A stretch of DNA of 19,160 bases from Synergistales bacterium (GTDB lineage: Bacteria; Synergistota; Synergistia; Synergistales; Synergistaceae). A model generated the notes under the pieces. The model worked only from the letters and a program-made list of their open reading frames with translations. It did not search any database and was not told where the DNA came from. The stretch is taken from positions 1-19,160 of the forward strand of contig BOCB01000030.1 of assembly GCA_026002695.1 (NCBI GenBank), written 5' to 3'. Both the position numbers and the translations under genes were made by a program. Shown here piece after piece: positions 7,398-13,359 of this stretch (the first letter of the stretch is position 1; each line of letters begins with the position of its first letter).

Positions 7398-7463
7398 AAA
7401 GCCGCCCCGGACAAGGATGTCCGAGAGGGAATACGGATCACATGGATGTGAGGGCGGTTTTTT
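7398..7463 (+). terminator. U-tailed terminator structure with nested CsrA-like hairpins
   Basis: The outer stem GCCGCCC (7401-7407) pairs with GGGCGGT (7452-7458), extended by A/T pairs 7398-7400 with 7459-7461, and is followed by T6 (7458-7463). Instead of a small loop it encloses CGGACA-AGGA-TGTCCG (7408-7423), a bare AGGGA (7426-7430) and TCACA-TGGA-TGTGA (7438-7451). It lies between flagellin and flaG, so folding would attenuate flaG; a protein on the inner hairpins could shift that. The first inner hairpin contains ACAAGGATGT, a full match to the core CsrA SELEX consensus. Confidence 0.55.
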
Positions 7464-7485
7464 CAATAAAAAGGTGGTGAATTTG

Positions 7486-7824
7486 ATGAAGATTGGGGAG
7501 ATGAACGATCAGGGCTGGAGCAAAAGATCATTCGGCAGTGAAGCGGTGCGTGAGTTATCGTCCGGCAACAGGGACGCCACCGGTTCGCGGATGATCGGAA
7601 AGCCTGAATCGTTCGACGGCTGCATGAGAGAAGCGATGAAGGCGGCCGAGAGGCTTTCCGAGAAGTCTACACGCAGCCTCCGTATAGAGTACATAGAAGC
7701 GGACGATGTTTTTGAAGTCTCGATGACGGACGGCGGGCATGAGACGACGAGCCTGGTCTCTCCGGACAAAGTGCCCAAGATGATAGAGGAATTTCGCCTT
7801 ACGAGGCTGGCCGAGACGGTATAG
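7486..7824 (+). CDS. FlaG-like flagellar protein
   Basis: 112 residues from ATG 7486, chosen because AAGGTGGTG (7471-7479) precedes it by a short gap and upstream sequence in the frame falls inside the terminator structure. The C-terminal half, RSLRIEYIEADDVFEVSMTD, then a VSPDKVPKMIEEF helix, follows the FlaG fold pattern (Arg-Phe/Leu-Arg strand, regulatory strand pair, then a P-E/D-x-hydrophobic helix). FlaG proteins influence filament length and are commonly encoded next to flagellin. The match is by pattern only and the sequence is divergent. The N-terminal 50 residues are polar and low in conservation signal, as in other FlaG proteins. It lies 211 nt downstream of flagellin, behind the terminator-like structure, so its expression may depend on read-through. 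Confidence 0.65.
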   Translation: MKIGEMNDQGWSKRSFGSEAVRELSSGNRDATGSRMIGKPESFDGCMREAMKAAERLSEKSTRSLRIEYIEADDVFEVSMTDGGHETTSLVSPDKVPKMIEEFRLTRLAETV

Positions 7825-7857
7825 CGTAAAAATCGGCGCGATAAAAATCGTTTATTG

Positions 7858-8005
7858 GGTACACCGGCAGGGAAGCCGGTATCGGCAGAAGACAAGGATG
7901 TCTTGAAGACATGGTACGCCGGCAGGGAAGCCGACATCGGCAAAAGACAAGGATGTTTTAATAAATAAAAAAGCGCGCCCGGGAATAAGGGCGCGCTTTA
8001 ATTTT
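7858..8005 (+). ncRNA. Candidate CsrA-titrating RNA: four AGGA/AGGGA hairpins plus terminator
   Basis: A 55-nt unit is present twice (starting at 7858 and 7913). Each unit has one hairpin with AGGGAA in the loop and one with an AGGA tetraloop: ACCGGC/GCCGGT (7863-7880), AAGACA/TGTCTT (7889-7904), CGGC/GCCG (7920-7933), AAGACA/TGTTTT (7944-7959, one G-U). A strong terminator follows at 7970. There is no coding frame. Repeated stem-loops exposing GGA are the defining layout of CsrB, RsmY and RsmZ, which sequester CsrA. I see no convincing promoter of its own between 7800 and 7858, so it may be the processed 3' end of the flaG transcript. Family assignment is by structure, not homology. Confidence 0.55.
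7970..8005 (+). terminator. Strong Rho-independent terminator of the flagellin-flaG unit
   Basis: An 11-bp perfect stem, AAAGCGCGCCC (7970-7980) with GGGCGCGCTTT (7989-7999), and loop GGGAATAA. The tail is AATTTT. It closes the CsrA-like hairpin array. Confidence 0.8.
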
Positions 8006-8072
8006 GCGAAAGATCAAAAATAGAGTTTACCTTATTATTATGATAAGAAGCCGCAGTGTGGGAAAAGGGGAA

Positions 8073-8095
8073 ACGGGCGGCAGAATGCCGCCCGT
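8073..8095 (+). other. Perfect 10-bp hairpin of uncertain role
   Basis: ACGGGCGGCA (8073-8082) pairs with TGCCGCCCGT (8086-8095) around GAA. No T-run follows immediately (GTTCCGATTTTC). It precedes the decayed antitoxin remnant and may be an old terminator or a repeat-borne palindrome. Confidence 0.45.
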
Positions 8096-8129
8096 GTTCC
8101 GATTTTCACCCATCGGGCGCAAGGCTAAA

Positions 8130-8234
8130 ATGGCTGAGTTTGTCGAAACCCTGTTAAACCCGCCGGAGCCGAACGACGCTATACTTGAGGGTATGGAAAG
8201 GTATAAGTCTCTCAACATCAAACACGCGGACTGA
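8130..8234 (+). pseudogene. C-terminal remnant of a DUF1778 (TacA-like) antitoxin
   Basis: The last 34 codons of an open frame read MAEFVETLLNPPEPNDAILE, then GMERYKSL. The pattern F-x(3)-L-x-N-P-P-x-P-N-x-x-(I/L) is the toxin-neutralising tail of DUF1778 antitoxins, whose DNA-binding N-terminus of about 50 residues is absent here. There is no recognisable RBS before ATG 8130. Upstream sequence in the same frame (from 8004) crosses the terminator tail and a palindrome and does not look like a ribbon-helix-helix domain. I take it as a decayed half of a toxin-antitoxin pair. Confidence 0.5.
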
Positions 8235-8237
8235 CCT

Positions 8238-8357
8238 ATGGAGTTTGTAAAATTACACCGCAGTCTCGACCGCATTTCAAGTCAAAAGATTTGTGTTGTG
8301 TTTTGCGTTAAACCTGATAAGATATTTTTGAGGGAGTTGATAATATGGCTAAAGTGA
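8238..8357 (+). pseudogene. Possible N-terminal remnant of the partner GNAT toxin
   Basis: ATG 8238 follows the antitoxin remnant's stop by 3 nt, the usual spacing of DUF1778-GNAT operons. The first residues MEFVKLHRSLDRISSQ resemble the start of TacT-like acetyltransferases (a short strand, then a DR-x-x-F-x-C motif), but the frame degenerates afterwards and stops after 39 codons inside the next gene. Only about 15 residues support the call. Confidence 0.3.
8296..8323 (+). promoter_or_regulatory. Putative promoter of the Panacea-PemK pair
   Basis: TTGTGT (8296-8301) and TAAGAT (8318-8323) with a 16-nt spacer, about 55 nt before the Panacea start. An overlapping TTGTGT starts at 8291. Moderate match only. 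Confidence 0.4.
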
Positions 8358-8377
8358 ATATTGAGGAGGTATATGTC

Positions 8378-8920
8378 ATGTCCGCTTATTCCGCGAAAGA
8401 GGTTGCTAATTGGATCCTGGCGGAAGCATCGGCGCAGCGAATCACTGTTTCTCCGATGCAGCTTCAAAAGATTTTGTACTATTTACAGGGGTACAGTCTT
8501 GGAATGACTTCGATTAAACTGTTTGAGGATGATATAGAGGCGTGGACTCATGGGCCGGTTGTGCCGTCTGTATACAGCGCATACAAAAAATATGGGGGAA
8601 AATCTATTCTTCCTCCGCCGAATGTTGTCATACCGGAAGAGTTTCAAAATTTAGTTTCATCTGTCGTGAAAGAAAAGGGGACGATGAGCGCTTTTTCGTT
8701 GAGCGACGCCACTCACTCCGACCCCCCCTATCAAGAGACTGCTCGGAATCAGGTTATAACCGTCGATAAAATAGAGACTTATTTTTCATCCCTCTTCTGG
8801 GCGTCAGACGAAGAAGACGAGTATCAGCCATACTTTGAATCTGTCGATGAGGAAAAGCGGTATTTTTTAGAAAATATTTCTCAGAGAGAGCGTCATGCCA
8901 TTCTTACCGGCTGCCGGTGA
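8378..8920 (+). CDS. Panacea-domain (DUF4065) antitoxin
   Basis: 180 residues from ATG 8378, chosen because AGGAGG (8364-8369) is 8 nt upstream and the family begins with the SAKEVANWIL helix. ATG 8345, preceded by GAGGGAG, would add 11 residues. The diagnostic Panacea core is clear: ITVSPMQLQKILYYLQGYSL, then DDIEAWTHGPVVPSVYSAYKKYG. This domain (older names DUF4065, SocA-like, GepA) was shown to be a promiscuous antitoxin fold that neutralises unrelated toxins in two-gene operons. The C-terminal acidic stretch (SDEEDEYQPYFESVDEEKRY) is probably the toxin-binding part. The stop overlaps the next gene by 26 nt, fitting translational coupling with the PemK/MazF-like gene. Confidence 0.85.
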   Translation: MSAYSAKEVANWILAEASAQRITVSPMQLQKILYYLQGYSLGMTSIKLFEDDIEAWTHGPVVPSVYSAYKKYGGKSILPPPNVVIPEEFQNLVSSVVKEKGTMSAFSLSDATHSDPPYQETARNQVITVDKIETYFSSLFWASDEEDEYQPYFESVDEEKRYFLENISQRERHAILTGCR

Positions 8921-9230
8921 TATTGTCTTTGCCCCGTTTCCGTTTGAGGAAGATCGATCGCGTGTAAAAAAACGCCCTTGTCTGGTTCTGACTGTTGATC
9001 TAAGCGCCTCGCAATTTCTTGGAGCAAAGATCACGACAACTGAATTAAAACAGTGGTGGGCTTACCCGCTGAATCCCGGAAATGTTGACGTGTCTTCCGG
9101 AAGCATAAAAGAAAAATCATGGATTAACCTCAATCGCAGGGAGTGGATTCTTTGTAAGGACTGCCTGTGTGTATTCGCAACCTTGAGGCCGGAAATTTTA
9201 GAAATCATCCGCAGTCGATTTTTGCTTTGA
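8895..9230 (+). CDS. PemK/MazF-like toxin
   Basis: 111 residues. The N-terminus GDIVFAPFPFEEDRSRVKKR (8-27), then PCLVL, is the PemK/MazF signature: a G-D-(I/V) strand, a PF loop and the KKRP segment that carries the catalytic Arg in the ribonuclease family. The following SASQFLGAKITTTE strand fits the SH3-like barrel. The C-terminal half (WINLNRREWILCKDCLCVFA, then a helix) corresponds to the strand with the conserved hydrophobic-Asp/Lys region, though more divergent. Expected activity is mRNA interference; activity of this protein is untested. It overlaps the upstream Panacea gene by 26 nt, which identifies that gene as its antitoxin. The RBS is weak (GAGAGAG), consistent with coupling and with lower toxin output. 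Confidence 0.75.
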   Translation: MPFLPAAGDIVFAPFPFEEDRSRVKKRPCLVLTVDLSASQFLGAKITTTELKQWWAYPLNPGNVDVSSGSIKEKSWINLNRREWILCKDCLCVFATLRPEILEIIRSRFLL

Positions 9231-9299
9231 GACTACGGATATAGAGTTTGATGAGACAGCAGCGAAACCATAAAAATTTGTGAGGGAGCTGATAATGTA

Positions 9300-10934
9300 A
9301 TGAAGATTTCAGATATGGCCGGAAAAATCGCGCCGAAGGAGGCGCTCGTAAATGTGCCGCGCCTCATATCCGCTTATTACACCGAGACGCCCGACGCCGA
9401 AAACGGCGCGCAGGCCGTGGCGTTCGGCACGTCGGGGCACAGGGGCTCGTCGTTCAGGCACAGCTTCAACGAGGCGCACATCATGGCCGTATGTCAGGCC
9501 ACTGCCGAGCTGCGGCGCGAGAGCGGGATAACGGGGCCGCTTTTCATCGGCATGGACACTCACGCGCTCTCGGAGCCCGCAATCCGCACCGCGATAGAGG
9601 TCTTCGCGGCAAATGACGTGCAGCTCCGCGTGCAGGACGGCTTCGGCTACACGCCGACCCCAGTCATATCTCACGCCATACTTACGTGGAACAGCTCGCA
9701 CAAGGACTCGCGGGCCGACGGCATCGTCATAACGCCGTCGCACAACCCGCCGGAGGACGGCGGCATCAAGTACAACCCCCCGTCCGGAGGCCCCGCTTCT
9801 CCCGAGACGACGATAAAGATACAGCAGCGGGCAAACGCTCTCATAAAGGACGGATGCCGCGGCGTAAAGAGAATATCCTTCGATCGCGCGCTGTCCTCGG
9901 ACGGAACGAAGTTCCGCGACTACATAACGCCATACGTAAAGGACCTTGCCAATATAATCGACGTGGAGGCCATACGCTCGGCGGGGCTTCACATCGGCGT
10001 CGACCCGATGGGCGGCTCCGGCGTGGCGTTCTGGGAGCCGATAGCGGAGCTGTACAAACTCGATTTGAACATCGTGAACAAGTACGTCGATCAGACGTTC
10101 TCCTTCATGTCGCTCGACTGGGACGGCAAGATACGCATGGACTGCTCGTCGCCTTACGCGATGGCGGGACTGCTCGCCTATAAGGACGACTACGACATAT
10201 CGTTCGGCAACGACACCGACTACGACCGGCATGGCATCGTAACGAGCGACGGCCTTATGAACCCCAACGCGTACCTCGCCGTCGCCGCCGATTACCTTAT
10301 GACGCACAGGCCGAAGTGGGGAAAGGACGCGTGGATAGGCAAGACGCTCGTATCGAGCTCCATCATCGACAGGGCCGCCGCCGCGATCGGCCGCCGCGTC
10401 TGCGAGGTTCCGGTCGGCTTCAAATGGTTCGTAGAGGGGTTGTTGGACGGCTCGTTCGGCTTCGGGGGCGAGGAGAGCGCGGGCGCGTCGTTCCTCAGAA
10501 AGGACGGCACGGTATGGACGACCGACAAGGACGGCTTCATCATGGACTTGCTCTCCGCCGAGATACTCGCCGTTACTGGCAAATCCCCGTCGAAGCGCTA
10601 CAGTGAGCTAACCGACAAATTCGGCAAGCCGTTCTATCAGCGCATGGACGCCGCGGCCACGCCGGAGCAGAAGGCGAAGTTGAAGAAGCTCTCGCCCTCC
10701 GACGTAAAAGCGAAGAGGCTGGCCGGCGAGGATATAACGGCGCTGCTGACGAAAGCGCCCGGCAACAATCAGCCGATCGACGGCCTGAAGGTTACGACGG
10801 AAAACGGCTGGTTCGCCGCGCGCCCGTCGGGGACGGAGGACGTGTACAAAATTTACGCCGAGAGCTTCAAGAGCGAGGAACACCTGAGGGAAATACAGGA
10901 AGAAGCGCAGGAAATCGTTTCGGCGTCTTTATAA
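9300..10934 (+). CDS. pgm: Phosphoglucomutase (alpha-D-glucose phosphate specific)
   Basis: 544 residues, essentially the full length of the E. coli Pgm type (546). It interconverts glucose 1-phosphate and glucose 6-phosphate via a phosphoserine, in the cytoplasm. Catalytic loop ITPSHNPP with Ser147; metal site GNDTDYDRHG with Asp305, 307 and 309; sugar-binding loop FGGEESAGAS at 388-397; phosphate-binding loop ARPSGTED at 507-514. All four signature loops are intact. The start ATG 9300 has GAGGGAG about 11 nt upstream. The gene stands alone on the plus strand and converges on the TAXI gene. Its product can feed nucleotide-sugar synthesis, and manC lies nearby on the other strand, but they are not co-transcribed. 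Confidence 0.96.
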   Translation: MKISDMAGKIAPKEALVNVPRLISAYYTETPDAENGAQAVAFGTSGHRGSSFRHSFNEAHIMAVCQATAELRRESGITGPLFIGMDTHALSEPAIRTAIEVFAANDVQLRVQDGFGYTPTPVISHAILTWNSSHKDSRADGIVITPSHNPPEDGGIKYNPPSGGPASPETTIKIQQRANALIKDGCRGVKRISFDRALSSDGTKFRDYITPYVKDLANIIDVEAIRSAGLHIGVDPMGGSGVAFWEPIAELYKLDLNIVNKYVDQTFSFMSLDWDGKIRMDCSSPYAMAGLLAYKDDYDISFGNDTDYDRHGIVTSDGLMNPNAYLAVAADYLMTHRPKWGKDAWIGKTLVSSSIIDRAAAAIGRRVCEVPVGFKWFVEGLLDGSFGFGGEESAGASFLRKDGTVWTTDKDGFIMDLLSAEILAVTGKSPSKRYSELTDKFGKPFYQRMDAAATPEQKAKLKKLSPSDVKAKRLAGEDITALLTKAPGNNQPIDGLKVTTENGWFAARPSGTEDVYKIYAESFKSEEHLREIQEEAQEIVSASL

Positions 10935-10938
10935 CGTA

Positions 10939-10966
10939 AAAAACAGCGGGGGCTTTTCGCCCCCGC
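10939..10966 (-). terminator. Terminator of the minus-strand operon (and hairpin after pgm)
   Basis: GCGGGGGC (10946-10953) pairs with GCCCCCGC (10959-10966), loop TTTTC. Read on the minus strand the stem is followed by TGTTTTTTAC, a good U-tract, so it ends the gltS-TAXI transcript. On the plus strand it follows the pgm stop but lacks a T-run. Confidence 0.75.
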
Positions 10967-11006
10967 CCTCCGTGTCGGTCGCTTAGTTTCTTCATATGCG
11001 CCCGTT

Positions 11007-11954
11007 TCAGCGCAGAAGATATTTCTCCGCGCCGGGGTGCAGCGGAATGAGGATACCGTTCGTTGCTGTCTCGCGATTCAGGCTGCCGCCTTCCTCGCAG
11101 GCCTCGGCAATTTTGTCTTTATTCTCGAAAAGGACTCTGGTTATCTCGAACACGGCGTCTTCGCCGAGCTTGCCGCTCACGGCGAGCGTCGCTTGCACCG
11201 CTACGGTTTCGGCGCCTTCGTCCATACCGGGGTAAACGCCGGCGCCTACCGCTTGCCTCGTGTAGAACGGATATTCCGAGATGAGAGCGCGGGCGTGAGC
11301 CTCGCCTACGCTCAGGAGATGAATTTCGCCTGATTTTGCCAGGTCAGTGATGGCCGGGGTAGGAACTCCCGCCGTGCAGAAAAACGCGTCGAGACGTCCC
11401 TCCCTGAATGCCTCCACCGACGCGCTGAAGCCCAGGTAGTCAGCCTCAACGTCGGCCTCGGAGAGCCCGTAGGAAGCGAGAATCTGGAGGGCGTTCAGCT
11501 CCGTGCCGCCGCCCCGGTCGCCGAGAGAAACGCTCTTGCCCTTAAGGTCTTGAATGCCGCTTATGTCTTTGCGCGCGACGATCTGACAAACCTCCGGATA
11601 AAGCCCCGCTATGGCGTAAAAACCTTTGAACGCTTCCTCGGTGGAAAAGATATTGGTTCCATCGTAAGCGTAGGTCATAATATCGTTTTGCACAAAGGCG
11701 AGTTCCGCCTTCCCATCTCTGAGGAGACGGATGTTCTCTATCGCCCCTCCGCTTGTAAGCGCGTCCGCGGGAACTCCCATGTTGTCCTTAATAACTCCGG
11801 CGAGCGCGGCGCCGTAGGAATGGTAAACCCCGGCCGTTCCTCCCGTGGCGATCCGTATCCGCGAGGGGAGCGCGTCGCCTCGTCTCCAGACCGATATTCC
11901 GGTCAGAAACAGAAAAATCGCGATTATAAAAGCCCAGATGAGTTTATTTCGCAT
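11007..11954 (-). CDS. TAXI-family solute-binding protein
   Basis: 315 residues. An N-terminal hydrophobic segment (about 6-22, LIWAFIIAIFLFLTG) acts as a signal peptide or anchor; there is no lipobox Cys. The mature part is a TRAP-TAXI periplasmic receptor: IATGGTAGVYHSYGAALA at about 35-52 is the family's opening strand and ligand loop, followed by SGGAIENIRLL, AELAFVQNDI, LKGKSVSLGDRGGGTELNA and AFFCTAGVPTPAITDLA. Known TAXI receptors bind glutamate, glutamine or other carboxylates. RBS GGAGGG lies 6 nt before the ATG. It is only 18 nt downstream of gltS in the same direction, and no TRAP membrane subunit (DctQM fusion) is present, so its likely membrane partner is GltS. That pairing is inferred from position. 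Confidence 0.88.
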   Translation of the reverse strand: MRNKLIWAFIIAIFLFLTGISVWRRGDALPSRIRIATGGTAGVYHSYGAALAGVIKDNMGVPADALTSGGAIENIRLLRDGKAELAFVQNDIMTYAYDGTNIFSTEEAFKGFYAIAGLYPEVCQIVARKDISGIQDLKGKSVSLGDRGGGTELNALQILASYGLSEADVEADYLGFSASVEAFREGRLDAFFCTAGVPTPAITDLAKSGEIHLLSVGEAHARALISEYPFYTRQAVGAGVYPGMDEGAETVAVQATLAVSGKLGEDAVFEITRVLFENKDKIAEACEEGGSLNRETATNGILIPLHPGAEKYLLR

Positions 11955-11972
11955 GATACCCTCCGACCCAAG

Positions 11973-13283
11973 CTACCGGAAAAACCCGGCCATGATTGTG
12001 ATGACGGCGGCGTTGGAGATATCCACGAGAAACGCGCCGACTATCGGCACTACGAAAAAGGCTTTTTCGGAGTAACCGTACTTATCGGTGATGGCCTTCA
12101 TACAAACTAAGGCGTTCGGCGTCGCGCCAAGGCCGAAACCGCACAGCCCGCTCGCCATGACGGCTGAATCGTAGTTTTTGCCAAATAGCATAAAAACCAG
12201 AAAGTAGGCTATGAGCAGAATCAGAACCACTTGCGCCGCCATCATGATGACAAGCGGGAGAGCAAGGTTCGTGAGCTGCCATAACTGCAGCGAGTTGATC
12301 GCCATTGTGATGAACAGCGCTAAAGAGATGTCGCCGATCATTCCGATACATTTGGAATCGACGGCGTACCAGTCGGTCTTGTCCCCGATGTTCCGTATCA
12401 GAATCGCGACCATCATTGCGCCAAGATAGGAGGGCAGCGTGATGCCGGCCTTCTTGAGATAATAACTCACGGCGGAACCGAACCCCGCCGCGATAAGCAC
12501 CCAGGCGATGTTTATCATCAGGTGAGGGCCGGAAACTTTGTCCTCGTCGTCGTTATTCACTATATCTGTGGGCACAGCCTCTTTTGCTGTTTCGCCGACC
12601 TCTTCCAACACCGCGTCCGCCCGGGCGTTGACGAGTTCCCCCGACGCGCCTGTGAGTACGCTCTGCTTCATATCATTCGGCGTTTTGAGCTTGTGTTTTT
12701 TGATAAGCCACTCGCCCAAGGGGCCGCCGACGACGGAGCCCGCTATCATGCCGAATGTGGCGCAGGCGATTGCCGCGCTCAATGCACCGGAGACCGCGTA
12801 CTCGTCCTCGAATAAGGCTCCGAAAGCGGCGGCTGTCCCGAGCCCGCCGATCATGGGTATGGAACCGCCGATGATGCCCATAAGCGGGTCAAGGCCGAAA
12901 CTCGCGGCGATTGGTATGCCTATCGCGTTTTGCAATCCCGATACTAAGGCCGAGACCACCCAGAATCCCGCGACCATCAGCCCTCCCTTAAGAACCAATT
13001 TGTAGCTTGCGTTTAGGCCGACAGTACAGAAGAAGCAGACCATGAACACCGATTGCAGAGTGTTATCAAAGGCAAACTGGACGATTCCGTTCGCCTGCAA
13101 AATTGCCGCCGCCGCAGCGACAAAGAGTCCCCCCACGGCCGGAGCCGGTATGGAGAGCTTGACGAGCCACGGTACCTTTGATCGCACCCAAACGCCGAAG
13201 TAGTACATAATAGCGCCGAGAGCCGCGGCTTGAAGCATATCGAATTTGAGCTGAGTAACGCCGTTCACGAGAATTTTTTCCAT
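11973..13283 (-). CDS. gltS: Sodium/glutamate symporter GltS
   Basis: 436 residues, a polytopic inner-membrane carrier. The two inverted halves of the GltS fold are visible: LSIPAPAVGGLFVA at 43-56 and the re-entrant loop IIGGSIPMIGGLGTAAAFG at 137-155 in the first half; SYLGAMMVAILIRN and GLCGFGLGATPNALVCMKAI in the second. Na+-coupled glutamate uptake is the known role. It is about 35 residues longer than E. coli GltS (401); the surplus is a hydrophilic, acidic cytoplasmic loop at about 205-255 containing NNDDEDKVSG. RBS GGGAGG sits 8 nt before the ATG. It is followed closely by a TAXI binding protein and preceded by manC, 76 nt away, on the same strand. Confidence 0.93.
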   Translation of the reverse strand: MEKILVNGVTQLKFDMLQAAALGAIMYYFGVWVRSKVPWLVKLSIPAPAVGGLFVAAAAAILQANGIVQFAFDNTLQSVFMVCFFCTVGLNASYKLVLKGGLMVAGFWVVSALVSGLQNAIGIPIAASFGLDPLMGIIGGSIPMIGGLGTAAAFGALFEDEYAVSGALSAAIACATFGMIAGSVVGGPLGEWLIKKHKLKTPNDMKQSVLTGASGELVNARADAVLEEVGETAKEAVPTDIVNNDDEDKVSGPHLMINIAWVLIAAGFGSAVSYYLKKAGITLPSYLGAMMVAILIRNIGDKTDWYAVDSKCIGMIGDISLALFITMAINSLQLWQLTNLALPLVIMMAAQVVLILLIAYFLVFMLFGKNYDSAVMASGLCGFGLGATPNALVCMKAITDKYGYSEKAFFVVPIVGAFLVDISNAAVITIMAGFFR

Positions 13284-13304
13284 TTTGAAACCTCCCTTTG
13301 AATT

Positions 13305-13349
13305 TTACCTCCCCGCCCGGCTGTCCCGGCAGCGATTCTTTTTTTCCAT
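13305..13349 (-). CDS. Possible 14-residue peptide between manC and gltS
   Basis: On the minus strand ATG 13349 is preceded by GGAGGG right after the manC stop, and reads MEKKNRCRDSRAGR before TAA 13305-13307. The good RBS and placement suggest translation; a role in coupling ribosomes from manC to gltS is possible. It is basic and without recognisable homology, so it may also be incidental. Confidence 0.3.
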   Translation of the reverse strand: MEKKNRCRDSRAGR

Positions 13350-13359
13350 GATGACCCTC

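Noticed and set aside
7858..7960. CRISPR-like repeat
   Set aside because: Only two diverged units, no spacer structure, and the repeats fold as GGA-loop hairpins ending in a terminator.
8004..8129. N-terminal extension of the DUF1778 remnant
   Set aside because: The sequence overlaps the terminator tail and a perfect palindrome and does not encode a ribbon-helix-helix domain.
9309..10307. 332-codon frame antisense to pgm
   Set aside because: Same codon-bias artefact; Arg/Val-rich sequence with no motif and no ribosome binding site.
13320..13347. Plus-strand terminator between manC and gltS
   Set aside because: The T-run is present but the stem is only 4 bp and the plus strand carries no gene there; the sequence is better explained as the short minus-strand reading frame.
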